The notes beneath the pieces were generated by a model. The model was not told the DNA's origin and did no database searches. It saw only the letters and a program-made list of their open reading frames with translations. Shown here piece by piece: positions 1 through 8,519 of a stretch of 13,237 nt of DNA. This DNA is from JBDTMC01 sp039934475. Its GTDB lineage: Bacteria > Acidobacteriota > Terriglobia > Bryobacterales > Bryobacteraceae. Numbering within the stretch: the first letter of the stretch is position 1; each line of letters begins with the position of its first letter. Location of the stretch: NCBI GenBank assembly GCA_039934475.1, contig JBDTMC010000193.1, positions 1 through 13,237 on the forward strand, written 5' to 3'. The position numbers were made by a program, and so were the translations under genes.

Positions 1-660
1 TATAGTGACGTCAGAACCACGTTGCTAACGAATGAACAGGCCACTCGAGTCGGCGTGCTCACGGCCCTGAAGAACATCAAGGACAAAGCGAAGAGCGAAG
101 ATTTCGCAGTCGTGTTTTTGTCGGGACACGGGGTAGCCGATACCGATCGCAACTACTATTACTTGCCAGTGGATTTTGTACCGGACAACTACCTCACCAG
201 CGGTGTGAGTTTCGACGACATTACGAAACTGGTGAGCGGCATTCAGGCGCGCACCATCGTCTTCATTGACACCTGCCGTTCGGGCGGACTGAATGAATCT
301 CGGCTTTCGGCTATCTTCGATATCAACCGCATCTCGAACGGCATGGCCGAATCGGACAATGGCGGCGCGGTGGTCTTCACGGCGGCAACCGGAAAGCAAA
401 ACGCGCTGGAGCGGGCGGAGTGGGGCAATGGCGCCTTTACCAAAGCGCTCATTGAGGGTCTAAGCGGCGATGCCATGTTGGACGACAGCGGCGAAGTGCG
501 GCTGAGCTTTTTGAATGGATGGGTCAGCCGGCGCGTCTCGGAGTTGACGTGCGGCAAACAGACGCCGGTGTTTACGAACCGGGGAGCGCCCGATTTCTCC
601 ATTGCACAAGCCGACAAGCCAGCGCAAAAGCGGGCGCCCAGCCCTTGTCCGGTGAACTAA
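1..660 (+). CDS. Caspase-like (peptidase C14) protein, C-terminal part, cut by window edge
   Basis: The frame is open from base 1, so the true start lies outside the window; the in-frame TTG at 22 is not needed as a start. The protein shows the p20-like caspase core: a hydrophobic strand ending in SGHG, with the catalytic His codon at 127-129, and a later strand ending in DTCRSGG, with the catalytic Cys codon at 274-276. After it come the sequence SRRVSELTCGKQTP and a GAPDFSIA tail, an ending typical of bacterial caspases that often carry WD40 or other repeats N-terminally (family knowledge; nothing upstream is visible here). The family cleaves after Arg/Lys or Asp, and the substrate cannot be told from sequence. 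Its stop overlaps by 4 bp the stop of the convergent small gene on the other strand. The family call is firm; full length and location in the cell are unknown. Confidence 0.9.
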   Translation, partial: YSDVRTTLLTNEQATRVGVLTALKNIKDKAKSEDFAVVFLSGHGVADTDRNYYYLPVDFVPDNYLTSGVSFDDITKLVSGIQARTIVFIDTCRSGGLNESRLSAIFDINRISNGMAESDNGGAVVFTAATGKQNALERAEWGNGAFTKALIEGLSGDAMLDDSGEVRLSFLNGWVSRRVSELTCGKQTPVFTNRGAPDFSIAQADKPAQKRAPSPCPVN

Positions 661-1025
661 TTCCTGATCGGTGCGCTGGGAACGGGCCGCCGGCCCATGG
701 TGGTTACAGGGAGGATGCCTGCCGGTGCACCGGGGCAACTGGGAGCACCGTCATGGCCCGCCGAGACAATGGCGGCGCAACACCCGCCCTCTGTGGCGCC
801 AGTGACGGTGAACGTCACGGGAGCGCCGGCCGAAAGCGCGACCGAGCCACCCGGCTGGGGCGTCAAAACGTCGCTGGCATTATCGGAGAAGCAGATGAGC
901 GCATCGACGACGCCCTCCGCTGCAACAAACGTGACGGTGTCCCCCGGATGGAAAGGCGCGCTGTCGGGTGACGCGCTGAACATCCCAGAGCCACTACTTA
1001 CCACTTGAATTGTTGTGTTCGCCAT
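657..1025 (-). CDS. Small unknown protein downstream of the receptor kinase
   Basis: I do not recognise this 122-residue protein. Its ATG is preceded by a good ribosome binding site (AGAGG, 8 nt upstream), and the gene starts only 14 bp after the stop of the kinase, so the two are probably co-transcribed. The N-terminal two thirds (about residues 5-90) alternate beta-strand-like stretches with Gly/Pro/Ser turns, including HPGDTVTF and APVTFTVTG. This suggests a small beta-sandwich, loosely reminiscent of a cupredoxin or Ig-like fold. Four Cys are present (45, 82, 83, 97) plus a His at 91, but there is no clear Cys-His-Met copper site. The C-terminal 30 residues are Pro-rich and probably disordered. 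There is no signal peptide or membrane segment. The binding site and kinase linkage argue for a real gene; the opposite-strand frame at 697-1008 lacks such support. Confidence 0.7.
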   Translation of the reverse strand: MANTTIQVVSSGSGMFSASPDSAPFHPGDTVTFVAAEGVVDALICFSDNASDVLTPQPGGSVALSAGAPVTFTVTGATEGGCCAAIVSAGHDGAPSCPGAPAGILPVTTMGRRPVPSAPIRN

Positions 1026-1039
1026 TTAGGCATCCTCTG

Positions 1040-3169
1040 TCACTTCTTCTTTTCTTTAGGAACTGGCCACCCGAATCGCTTATCGTTGCGCAGTTGCGCC
1101 AGATCGGGGCTCCTCCTCACGATATCGGCTGGATAACCGCGCCTGAGTGACTCCATAATAAGCGGAATCGCTTTGTCACGCATTCCCAGGATCTCATAGC
1201 CTTCGCCGGCCGCCACCAGAACATTGGCGTCGGTGGGCGCCAGTGCAATGGCCTGGCGGATGAGAGTGAGGGCCTGCTCGCGTGCGCCGACCGCCGCATG
1301 ATAGCCGCCAAGAGAAGCAGCCAGGTAGGCGTCCGATGGATTCTGCCGGCGCGCTACCTCCGCGAATTCGATGGCTTTGAAGTAGGCAGGCCGCGCCTTC
1401 TCAATCCCCCCGCTGCCGTACTCGATCGCCGATGCGAGATTGCCCCACGAAGCGTAGTCCGCGGGATTGAGCTTCGCGGTGGCGTTGAATTGCGTTGCCG
1501 CGGCATCGTATTCCCCAAGCTGCATCAGCAGGAATCCTAAGCTTGTGTGGGCGGTGAAATCATTCGGCGAGAGCGCGAGCGAACGCTCCAGCAATAGTCG
1601 CGCGTCCGCCAATCGCCCCTGTCGCATTCGAGCGAGTGAGAGGTTGCTGATGCCCCACAGATTATCCGGTGTCAGCGCGAGTTCCTTCTCAAACAGCACG
1701 GCTGCTTCGTCAATGTGTCCCTTGTTGAAAAGCCATCCACCCCGTGCGTTGTAGTTCCACCAGTTGTTGGGATCGAGATCGATTGCCTTCTGGAATGCCG
1801 CATCGGCATCGGCATCGCGACCTTGGGCATTGTAGATCTGGCCAAGCTCCCGATACACATCGGCATTGCTTGAGTCGAGTTTAAGGGCGCGCGAGAGATC
1901 CTCAATCGCCAGGTTTCGTTTGCCGGTACCTTCGTGGATGCGGCCCTCAACCAAAAACACAGGTGCAAGCTCGCGGTCCAGTTCCAGGGCCCGGTCAGCC
2001 TCGGCCACGGCGCGGTCTCTGGTGGCGGGATCGCGATCCTGGCGGAACTTCTCCCACAGGGCATCGGCCAGGTCAGCATGGGCGAGCGCGAACTTCGGAT
2101 CGGAGGCAATCGCGCGTGTCAGCAGGCCGATAGCAGTGTCGACATTGCCCGGTTTGTCCCGGCGCTCAAGTAACGCGCGTCCTTGTTGGTAGAGGGGATA
2201 GGCGCCGCCCGTGGACTGCCGGCGACCGACGGCGAACCATACGCCGGCGACCACGGCGAGAATGACTGCGGCAATTGCGAGAACCCATTTGCGGCGCGGC
2301 GACGACGCCTTCTCGCTGGATGCCAGGTAGGCCTCCACAGGGACGAGCATCCCTTCGACGGTGGCGAAGCGGGCTTCCGGCTGGAAGGCCGTCGCCCGCG
2401 ACACGATATCGAGCAGAGCCTTGGGCAGCGTAGGACAGCGTTTGGAGAGCGGTTCTGTTTCTCCGGCCGCGAGCGTGCTACGCAATTCGTCAATTGTGCC
2501 TAAGACGGGAAACGCAGTACTGACGAGGAAATAGAGCAGTACACCAAGCGCATAGATATCGGACGCGGGCGAAGCCAGACGGCCCGCCAGCAGTTCCGGC
2601 GCCATGTAGGGAAGGGTGCCGCCGAAGATTTGCGCGCTGGGGTCGCGGCTCAAACCGAAATCGGTAAGCAGCACGCGTCCACCGGGCTCCTGCAGCGCGT
2701 TCTCCGCCTTAATATCGCGGTGCAGGATGCCGGCTGCATGAAGGGCCGCGACCGCCTTGCACAACTGCGCGACCGCAGAGGCGGCAGCACGAGGTTTCAT
2801 GGGTCCCGAGGATTTCACCAGCGAGGCCAGCGATGGACCTTCAATCAGTTCGCTCCAGAATCCGACACGCCCCCCGGCCGAGGCTACACCGTACACTGGC
2901 ACGATGTTCGGATGCCTGACACGGGCCATCATGCGGGCTTCCTGGATGGCGTCTGGGGCGGATTCCTCAGCCCGAGAAAGCAGCTTCAGCGCGACATCGC
3001 GTTGCAGTTCCGTGTCCCAGGCGCGATAGACGTTGCCGAAGCCACCGCCGCCGATGAGACGCAGATCCTTGAAGTGAGCCCATTCCGTCGGGTGCGGCAC
3101 CGTGACAGGCGTCTCCATGGAGAACGTGACTGTCGGCCGCACCTCTTCGTTCGGATCGCTGGGACTCAC
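1040..3169 (-). CDS. Transmembrane Ser/Thr protein kinase with extracytoplasmic TPR array
   Basis: This is a Hanks-type (PknB-like) kinase of about 709 residues. From the GTG start at 3169 the domains are: a short polar N-terminus; a kinase domain at about 33-282; one membrane helix at about 296-314 (after PRRK, so the kinase is cytoplasmic); and about nine TPR units from 320 to near the C-terminus, predicted outside. All catalytic parts are visible: glycine loop GGGGFG (40-45), Lys62 (VALK), Glu77, HRDIKAEN with Asp152, DFG with Asp170, and APE at 190-192. It is an RD kinase. The frame is open to an ATG at 3316, but that start would run over the divergent caspase gene. GTG at 3169 lies 3-4 nt after the probable transcription start from TATAAT and could be leaderless; ATG at 3118 (692 residues) is the alternative. 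Neither has a good Shine-Dalgarno. The TPRs probably bind a protein partner outside the membrane. Confidence 0.92.
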   Translation of the reverse strand: MSPSDPNEEVRPTVTFSMETPVTVPHPTEWAHFKDLRLIGGGGFGNVYRAWDTELQRDVALKLLSRAEESAPDAIQEARMMARVRHPNIVPVYGVASAGGRVGFWSELIEGPSLASLVKSSGPMKPRAAASAVAQLCKAVAALHAAGILHRDIKAENALQEPGGRVLLTDFGLSRDPSAQIFGGTLPYMAPELLAGRLASPASDIYALGVLLYFLVSTAFPVLGTIDELRSTLAAGETEPLSKRCPTLPKALLDIVSRATAFQPEARFATVEGMLVPVEAYLASSEKASSPRRKWVLAIAAVILAVVAGVWFAVGRRQSTGGAYPLYQQGRALLERRDKPGNVDTAIGLLTRAIASDPKFALAHADLADALWEKFRQDRDPATRDRAVAEADRALELDRELAPVFLVEGRIHEGTGKRNLAIEDLSRALKLDSSNADVYRELGQIYNAQGRDADADAAFQKAIDLDPNNWWNYNARGGWLFNKGHIDEAAVLFEKELALTPDNLWGISNLSLARMRQGRLADARLLLERSLALSPNDFTAHTSLGFLLMQLGEYDAAATQFNATAKLNPADYASWGNLASAIEYGSGGIEKARPAYFKAIEFAEVARRQNPSDAYLAASLGGYHAAVGAREQALTLIRQAIALAPTDANVLVAAGEGYEILGMRDKAIPLIMESLRRGYPADIVRRSPDLAQLRNDKRFGWPVPKEKKK

Positions 3170-3178
3170 AACTATGGC

Positions 3179-3186
3179 ATTATAAC
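3179..3186. promoter_or_regulatory. Overlapping divergent -10 elements between kinase and caspase genes
   Basis: The 37-bp gap between the two divergent genes contains one AT-rich island. On the minus strand it reads TATAAT (3184 to 3179), a perfect -10 box that would start kinase transcription near 3172. On the plus strand the same bases read TATAAC (3181-3186), which would start caspase transcription near 3193. Recognisable -35 boxes are weak on both sides. Because the two boxes overlap around a TTATAA palindrome, RNA polymerase could serve only one gene at a time. This is a prediction by eye. Confidence 0.4.
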
Positions 3187-3206
3187 GGGGGCACCGAATA
3201 CCAGCG

Positions 3207-5021
3207 ATGCGGACACACGTTTTTTCACGGGCATTAGGTGTGATGGCAGGGCTATTACTAGCGGCCAATGCCGCCCCCGCCGAGCCAGCGCGTAGGGCGG
3301 TGCTGGTGGGCATCAACGTCTACCAATGGTCGGGAGCGGTCCACAAGGATCCCGCACTCAACTTCGAAAATCTCACTGGCGCGGCCGGCGATCCCCTCTG
3401 GTTGAAATCGATTCTCACCTCGAAATACGGCTTCCGCGATGAGGATGTGATGGTGCTGACGGATGCGGCGGCAACGCGCGATGCCATTCTATCCGCCTTC
3501 CAAACGCATCTCATCGCCAAGTCCGAGCCGAATGACGTGGCGCTGTTCTACTTCGCCGGGCACGGCTCACAGCGGCAGGACGCGGCAAGCGAGACGGAAA
3601 CAACTCTGGTGCCGGCTGATGCGCGCGACCCCGACGGCAAAGTATTCGACATCGCGTCGGCGGAATTGCACGCGCTTTTTCTTTCTTTGTTGACCAAGAC
3701 GCAGAACGTCACTTCCATACTCGACAGTTGCCACTCAGACACGGCGGTCCGCGGCGGCCCCAGCCGGTCAATCAAGGCGGACGACCGGAAGCGCTCGCCC
3801 AACCGCGCAACCATCGCGTCACTGAACCCGATTACACCGGTCGTGCGCATTGCAGCCTCACGCGCCGATGAGGAATCGGAAGAGTACACCGAGTACCTGG
3901 CCGATGGCAGCCGGGTGCAGCATGGAATGCTGAGTTATGCCCTCTTTCGCGAATTGGAGAAAGCCGGACCTCAGACCACGTGGCAGGACGTGATGGACCG
4001 CACGCGCACCACCGTGGCGAAGCAGAACCCCACCCAGAATCCGCAGATTCAGGCACCCGATCTGAACCTGCGCCTCTTCGGCGGTGCGGGCCTGGCGGCG
4101 CAGGAACCGTTTGTACTCGTGACTCCGAAAAGGCCACTGGTGGTGCTGAACGCCGGGTCGCTACACGGTTTGGCAGCGGGTACTGGCCTCGATGTGTATC
4201 CCCCGGGCACGCGCGAATTCACCGCGGAGCCGCTGGCGAAGATCACCGTCACGGACGTGGCCGACGCCACGTCACGCGCCAGCATTGTTTCAGGTGCCGC
4301 CGCGAAAGACATTCTGGAGGGTTCGCGTGCTGTCGTTCGATCACGGCCTCCTTCCCCGTTCCGCTTCCGCGTCTACTTCGAACGCGGCAGCACGCCGGTT
4401 GAGGCCGTGCGGAAAAGTGCCCTCGATACGATTCCCAACTGCGAAGAGTCAGAGCGTCGGACGGCGGACGTAGTGGTACGCCTGAACGATGGGCGGGTGC
4501 GGACTGAGCAGCCAACAGGGATCGAGCTTTCGCCCGCTGTCGCCGTGACAGGCGATGACGCCGTGCCCCATGTAGTGCGGCAGTTGTCGCAATGGGCCCG
4601 CTGGCGCCGCCTATTAGCGGCGGAAGGCGGAGAGCCTACGCTGGCGCTCAACGTGACCGATGCTGCAGGCCGTAGCGCCTCGGAAGTCACTGACGGCGCC
4701 ACCATCACCATCGCGCTATGCAATACCGGGAAGCAGCCCTACTTCACCCGCGTTGTGGACTTCTCCAGTGACGGATCGATCTCGCCCTTGGACTTGGCGA
4801 GCGACGGCGTGCCGCTAACGCCGGGCCAGTGCAAGACCGGCGGGAGCTTCAACCTGGGCGTGCCAGCAGGCCGCAAGTCAGGAATCGAAATCTTCAAGGC
4901 CATTGCGACAACCGACAAAGTGGATATGGATCCGTTCGTCGGCACGGCGATTCGCGGCGAGCCGCCAGACCCAGCGAAATGGTCGGCGGTGACGCGAGCA
5001 ATTAGTGTCTCGGCACGATAA
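3207..5021 (+). CDS. Secreted caspase-like (peptidase C14) protein
   Basis: This 604-residue protein begins with a signal peptide (about residues 1-25, hydrophobic core GVMAGLLLAANAAPA), so it should act in the periplasm or at the cell surface. The caspase core follows: RRAVLVGINVYQ (29-40) is the typical first strand, YFAGHGSQ carries catalytic His119, and SILDSCHSD carries catalytic Cys175. The core ends near residue 300. The C-terminal half includes a region at about 470-590 (strands around GATITIALCNTG, YFTRVVDFSSDGSISPL and GIEIFKAIAT) that resembles the DUF4384 beta-sandwich often joined to bacterial caspases. It is divergent from the receptor kinase and shares its promoter region. Its end overlaps the end of the convergent glycoside-hydrolase-like gene by 20 bp. 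No clear Shine-Dalgarno precedes the ATG, which was chosen because it gives a proper signal peptide. Substrate and cleavage specificity are unknown. Confidence 0.92.
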   Translation: MRTHVFSRALGVMAGLLLAANAAPAEPARRAVLVGINVYQWSGAVHKDPALNFENLTGAAGDPLWLKSILTSKYGFRDEDVMVLTDAAATRDAILSAFQTHLIAKSEPNDVALFYFAGHGSQRQDAASETETTLVPADARDPDGKVFDIASAELHALFLSLLTKTQNVTSILDSCHSDTAVRGGPSRSIKADDRKRSPNRATIASLNPITPVVRIAASRADEESEEYTEYLADGSRVQHGMLSYALFRELEKAGPQTTWQDVMDRTRTTVAKQNPTQNPQIQAPDLNLRLFGGAGLAAQEPFVLVTPKRPLVVLNAGSLHGLAAGTGLDVYPPGTREFTAEPLAKITVTDVADATSRASIVSGAAAKDILEGSRAVVRSRPPSPFRFRVYFERGSTPVEAVRKSALDTIPNCEESERRTADVVVRLNDGRVRTEQPTGIELSPAVAVTGDDAVPHVVRQLSQWARWRRLLAAEGGEPTLALNVTDAAGRSASEVTDGATITIALCNTGKQPYFTRVVDFSSDGSISPLDLASDGVPLTPGQCKTGGSFNLGVPAGRKSGIEIFKAIATTDKVDMDPFVGTAIRGEPPDPAKWSAVTRAISVSAR

Positions 5022-7461
5022 CGTACGGCGCTTCTTTGTCGAGGTCCGGGTAATTGCGACCGTTGCCGCGCTTGTCAATGACTTCGACGAAGTACATCAG
5101 GCCCCATTCCGGTGTGATGAAACTGCCTGGAATCGGAGCAGTGAACACGCCTTCGCCGTTGAGGATCATGTCCGCCGTCTGGTAGTCCTCAAACTGGGTG
5201 AGATGACGGTAGCGGAGACGAATCGACTTGACGTCAGGAGCGTCCTCAGGATGCACAGTAATGACGAGGTCCCGGCCGGGTTGAGCGGCAGTAGGAGTTA
5301 TCAGGTGCAATTGCGGTGGCCGAGTATCCGGGGACTGCCCAACGCGCATCATCGGACTTCGCGTAGGCACGCCGCCGGCCTGCTGCCGTTGCTCCTTCAA
5401 AGCCACCAACCCCTGCTCCAATCTGATAAGTTCTTCCTTCCAGTGGCGGGGAAAGCCGACGCGGTGAACGCCAAAGGCGAGGTCTTCCGAGTAGACATCG
5501 GCGGCAGCTTTAACGATGCCGGACCAAGCCGCTATCGCCTCCTGCTCCTGTTGAATAGCCTGATCGAACGCGGCGAGGTCTCCCGATTGCAGATACACGT
5601 TGTAGGAGACAGCCGCGGGCAGCCGTGCCGCGTAATACTTGGCCAGTCCGGCGAGGATACGCAGATCCGTCATCGTGCTGATGGCCTCATTGCCCGAGGC
5701 ACCGGCCACCTCGGCGTCATGCACATAGCCCAGTACGGCGTCAGCAGTGGCCGCGAACCAGATGCTCGTCTCTTCGGGCGTTCGCTTTGAAGTTGGACTG
5801 CTGCCGGCGAGGATACTCCGGGCATCGTTGGCGGGGTTCATGAACTGCTCGATGTCGGAGCCTTGGCGAGTTGCAAACTTAGGCAAGTCATCCTGCCGCA
5901 TCATCTCCGCCCAGCCGCGGGTGGTGGGGAACATCTCGTAACGGTAACTGGATGCGACAATTCGGGGCAGCACGGAACTTGCCCTATAGAGCCCTTTACG
6001 GAGCGCTGGCCCGGCGGCGCCAAAACGTTTGACGAACTCTGGTTCCCCCACTTCGCCCGCGAAGTCCGGGTTGTAGTTCACCCGCCCCCACACTTGGTAG
6101 AAATGCCAGTATCGTTCGAACTCGTAATCGTAGTAGCGATACTTCGCATTCAGAATCGGCGCCGGCGGCTTATCATGCGGTTCGCCCAACATCTTCGTAG
6201 CCAGCATCTCATTGGCATCCACGCTGTTGCCGTCATAGAGCCGCGCGCTCATGGCGAACCGGCGCACATACTCCGGGTCCGCCCATAACAGCAGCCGCGC
6301 CGTGCCGCCGCTCCATAGCCTCCAATGGACCCGATAGCGCTGGGGATAACGCAGCAGGTCGGCATAGCCATGCCGCCGGTCGTGCTGGTTTTGCACATTG
6401 ACGTGAGTCGGATGGAAGGGCATTCCCATCTGCTCCATCCAATATTTCGTTTCGATTCGCGCTTTCAAGCCTAAGTGCAGAGCATCGTCGATGATCTCGT
6501 CTGGCAGCTCCTTGGCGCGCAGCGTCAGGCGCAGCCCCGGTCTGAAGCGCGCCAGCATCGTGAAGACTTCGTGCCAGAAGGCGGGCATCTCGCTCGGCTT
6601 TAGACCGGACTCGGCATGCATACGGAACTCAAGCCCATCGATCTCAGGGAACACCTCGACAAAGCGGCGTAGAGCGGCGTTCGTATACGCGGCAAGGTTA
6701 TCGGCTGTCAGCCCGGTAACCAGCCCTGGCGCCTCTTTGCCGGCCAATTCCGACGCGCCGGCGATGCCGCCACCCTGGACGCCGCCGCGATAGATGTGAT
6801 CCCAAATGGCTGGGATGATATCGACGCCGCGCTCGTGGGCGATCCGAATCATCGTCCGGAAGGCCGCCGTATTGCGTGCTTGCTGCGCTGCCGTGATGCC
6901 CACCAAGCGCACGCCCGGGTGCGCCGGGATGTCAAAGAAATAGGGATACGGCGGCGCCATAAACCCACCGTTCTCATAGCCGAAGATCACGGTGAATGTG
7001 TTGATGCGGCTGCGCGCGAGCAGGTCGAAGTACCGTTTCCAATAGTTCTCGTCGTATAGCCGGCTTTCGAAGTACGCACGCTGCATGGTGTACATCGAGA
7101 TGCCTCTTTCGGCGAGGTAGGGAGACTCAGTAGTATCGCGGACCCGCGCGAAGGGATCGCCGGTAGCGGCGACGCGGTCGGCCGTATCCAGCGCCGCGTA
7201 CATCAGGCCGCGAGCATCGGACCCGCAGATGCTTACCGCAGGCCTTCCGTGATACGTAGTGCGTTTGATGACCAGCGACTCAGGCGCGGTGGCGCCGCTA
7301 CAGCCGCCCTGCTTTGCGACTACTGTAGAGGACTCACTGGAGCCGGCAAGACTCTGCCGCAGCCGCTCCAGTCCGTACTTTGCCGGCGGGTCCATTCGAC
7401 CCTCACTCACTATGGCAACGCGCGGCGCAGCCAACAGCATGGCCAACGGCAGCAACAGCAT
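5002..7461 (-). CDS. Large secreted glycoside-hydrolase-like protein (alpha-glucuronidase/GH20 N-domain type)
   Basis: The 819-residue protein starts with a short signal peptide (MLLLPLAMLLAAP). Residues about 15-100 look like the small alpha/beta domain that precedes the catalytic barrel in GH20 and GH67 enzymes; SDARGLMYAALDTADRV (81-97) is its hallmark helix. A TIM-barrel-like region follows (about 115-430) with strands such as INTFTVIFGYENG, VDIIPAIWDHIY and IDGLEFRMHAES; Glu278 and Glu284 in the last are catalytic candidates, but I cannot assign them. A helical part then leads to a final Ig-like domain (about 715-819). The likely role is breakdown of a plant or microbial polysaccharide, perhaps releasing a uronic acid; family and substrate are uncertain. 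The start is well supported: AAGGGA lies just upstream within the end of the carboxypeptidase gene, whose TAA is 2 bp before this ATG, so the two are translationally coupled. Confidence 0.85.
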   Translation of the reverse strand: MLLLPLAMLLAAPRVAIVSEGRMDPPAKYGLERLRQSLAGSSESSTVVAKQGGCSGATAPESLVIKRTTYHGRPAVSICGSDARGLMYAALDTADRVAATGDPFARVRDTTESPYLAERGISMYTMQRAYFESRLYDENYWKRYFDLLARSRINTFTVIFGYENGGFMAPPYPYFFDIPAHPGVRLVGITAAQQARNTAAFRTMIRIAHERGVDIIPAIWDHIYRGGVQGGGIAGASELAGKEAPGLVTGLTADNLAAYTNAALRRFVEVFPEIDGLEFRMHAESGLKPSEMPAFWHEVFTMLARFRPGLRLTLRAKELPDEIIDDALHLGLKARIETKYWMEQMGMPFHPTHVNVQNQHDRRHGYADLLRYPQRYRVHWRLWSGGTARLLLWADPEYVRRFAMSARLYDGNSVDANEMLATKMLGEPHDKPPAPILNAKYRYYDYEFERYWHFYQVWGRVNYNPDFAGEVGEPEFVKRFGAAGPALRKGLYRASSVLPRIVASSYRYEMFPTTRGWAEMMRQDDLPKFATRQGSDIEQFMNPANDARSILAGSSPTSKRTPEETSIWFAATADAVLGYVHDAEVAGASGNEAISTMTDLRILAGLAKYYAARLPAAVSYNVYLQSGDLAAFDQAIQQEQEAIAAWSGIVKAAADVYSEDLAFGVHRVGFPRHWKEELIRLEQGLVALKEQRQQAGGVPTRSPMMRVGQSPDTRPPQLHLITPTAAQPGRDLVITVHPEDAPDVKSIRLRYRHLTQFEDYQTADMILNGEGVFTAPIPGSFITPEWGLMYFVEVIDKRGNGRNYPDLDKEAPYVIVPRH

Positions 7462-7463
7462 GT

Positions 7464-8501
7464 TTATCCCTTCAGGCCACTCTCCTCGATCAATAATTCA
7501 CCCTTGGCGGCATCGAGGGTCGCCATCACCCCTAAAGGCAGCGTCAACTGATCCGCGGTGTGGCCAATGGTGAGGCCGGTCAACACGGGGATCTTCAGTC
7601 CGCCAAGAATGTTGTCCAACACCTCGCCGAGTGAAAAGGACGATTCAAAGGACGGCTGAAACTCGCGCGGCATGCATTCGGAGCATTCGCCAAACACGAT
7701 CCCCGCGGCCGCCTCCAACTTCCCCGCTAATCGCAACTGAGTCAACATGCGGTCTATGCTGTACGGCTGTTCGCCCACGTCTTCAAGGAAGAGGACTTTG
7801 CCACGCGTGTCGATCTCATACGGGGTTCCCATCGTCGCCGCGATCAGCGACAGGTTGCCGCCCATCAACGGACCGCGAGCGACACCGGGCCGGATGGTGC
7901 GAAGTAAGTGATCGGGCCGCAGCTCGTTTGACTCCGGAGGGTTGGTCACGCTGCCAATGGGCTCTGTGCTGAATAGGGCCTTCCGAAAGTGCTCCTGCGT
8001 GTATCCGGTGTAACGCGACAGTGTGACGGGCCCATGAAACGTCACCAAACCCGCTTTGCGATGGATGGCCAGATGCAGTGCCGTGATGTCGCTGTAGCCG
8101 AGGAAAATCTTCGGGTTGGCGCGGATCAGGCCGTAGTCGATACGATCCAGGAGTTGGGGTGAGCCATAACCGCCGCGGATGGCGAACACCGCATTCACTT
8201 CCGGATCGCGAAACATCGCGTGAAGGTCGTCCAGGCGCTCGTCGATGCTGCCGCCCAAATAGCCGTTGCGCTTGCGGACGTTCGCAGCCATCTTCATCTT
8301 CAGGCCGAAATGCTTAATGGTCCGGTCCACCAGCACCAGTTTGTCCGGGTCGGCAACGTAGGTGGAAGGCGTGATCAGTCCCACGGTATCGCCCGGCTTC
8401 AGCACCGCTGGCTTCAACAAAGCTTGGTTCATGAGTGGCTCCGCAAACGAAAGACCCCACGGCGCGGCCGCGAGGGCTCCCAGAAAATGGCGGCGATGCA
8501 T
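7464..8501 (-). CDS. LD-carboxypeptidase, peptidase family S66, with Tat-type signal
   Basis: The 345-residue protein belongs to the LdcA family, which removes the terminal D-amino acid from murein tetrapeptides (or cleaves related amides) during cell-wall recycling. The catalytic triad can be placed: Ser114 in IRGGYGSP (nucleophile elbow), Glu240 in VLFLEDVGE and His314 in TIGHTADQ, in the usual order and spacing. The N-terminus MHRRHFLGALAAAPWG contains a twin-arginine motif, so export in folded form is likely; classic LdcA is cytoplasmic, so this one may act on external or periplasmic muropeptides or on another peptide. It is the third gene of a four-gene operon, 18 bp after the Nudix gene and 2 bp before the glycoside-hydrolase-like gene. 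The Shine-Dalgarno is weak. A shorter start at Met24 would lose the Tat signal and is less likely. Confidence 0.93.
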   Translation of the reverse strand: MHRRHFLGALAAAPWGLSFAEPLMNQALLKPAVLKPGDTVGLITPSTYVADPDKLVLVDRTIKHFGLKMKMAANVRKRNGYLGGSIDERLDDLHAMFRDPEVNAVFAIRGGYGSPQLLDRIDYGLIRANPKIFLGYSDITALHLAIHRKAGLVTFHGPVTLSRYTGYTQEHFRKALFSTEPIGSVTNPPESNELRPDHLLRTIRPGVARGPLMGGNLSLIAATMGTPYEIDTRGKVLFLEDVGEQPYSIDRMLTQLRLAGKLEAAAGIVFGECSECMPREFQPSFESSFSLGEVLDNILGGLKIPVLTGLTIGHTADQLTLPLGVMATLDAAKGELLIEESGLKG

Positions 8502-8519
8502 CCCTACAGTATTGCGTAA

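Noticed and set aside
697..1008. Plus-strand reading frame over the small unknown gene
   Set aside because: The minus-strand frame has a good ribosome binding site and operon spacing; the plus frame has neither.
2630..3295. Plus-strand reading frame opposite the kinase domain
   Set aside because: It is the shadow of the catalytic core of the kinase and runs into the caspase start in another frame.
3170..3316. N-terminal extension of the kinase to the ATG at 3316
   Set aside because: It would overlap the divergent caspase gene by 110 bp including its signal peptide, and the extra residues look like non-coding composition.
5005..5790. Long plus-strand reading frame (261 codons) opposite the glycoside-hydrolase-like gene
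   Set aside because: Its protein has no recognisable domain and is the antisense shadow of a well-supported gene in GC-rich DNA.
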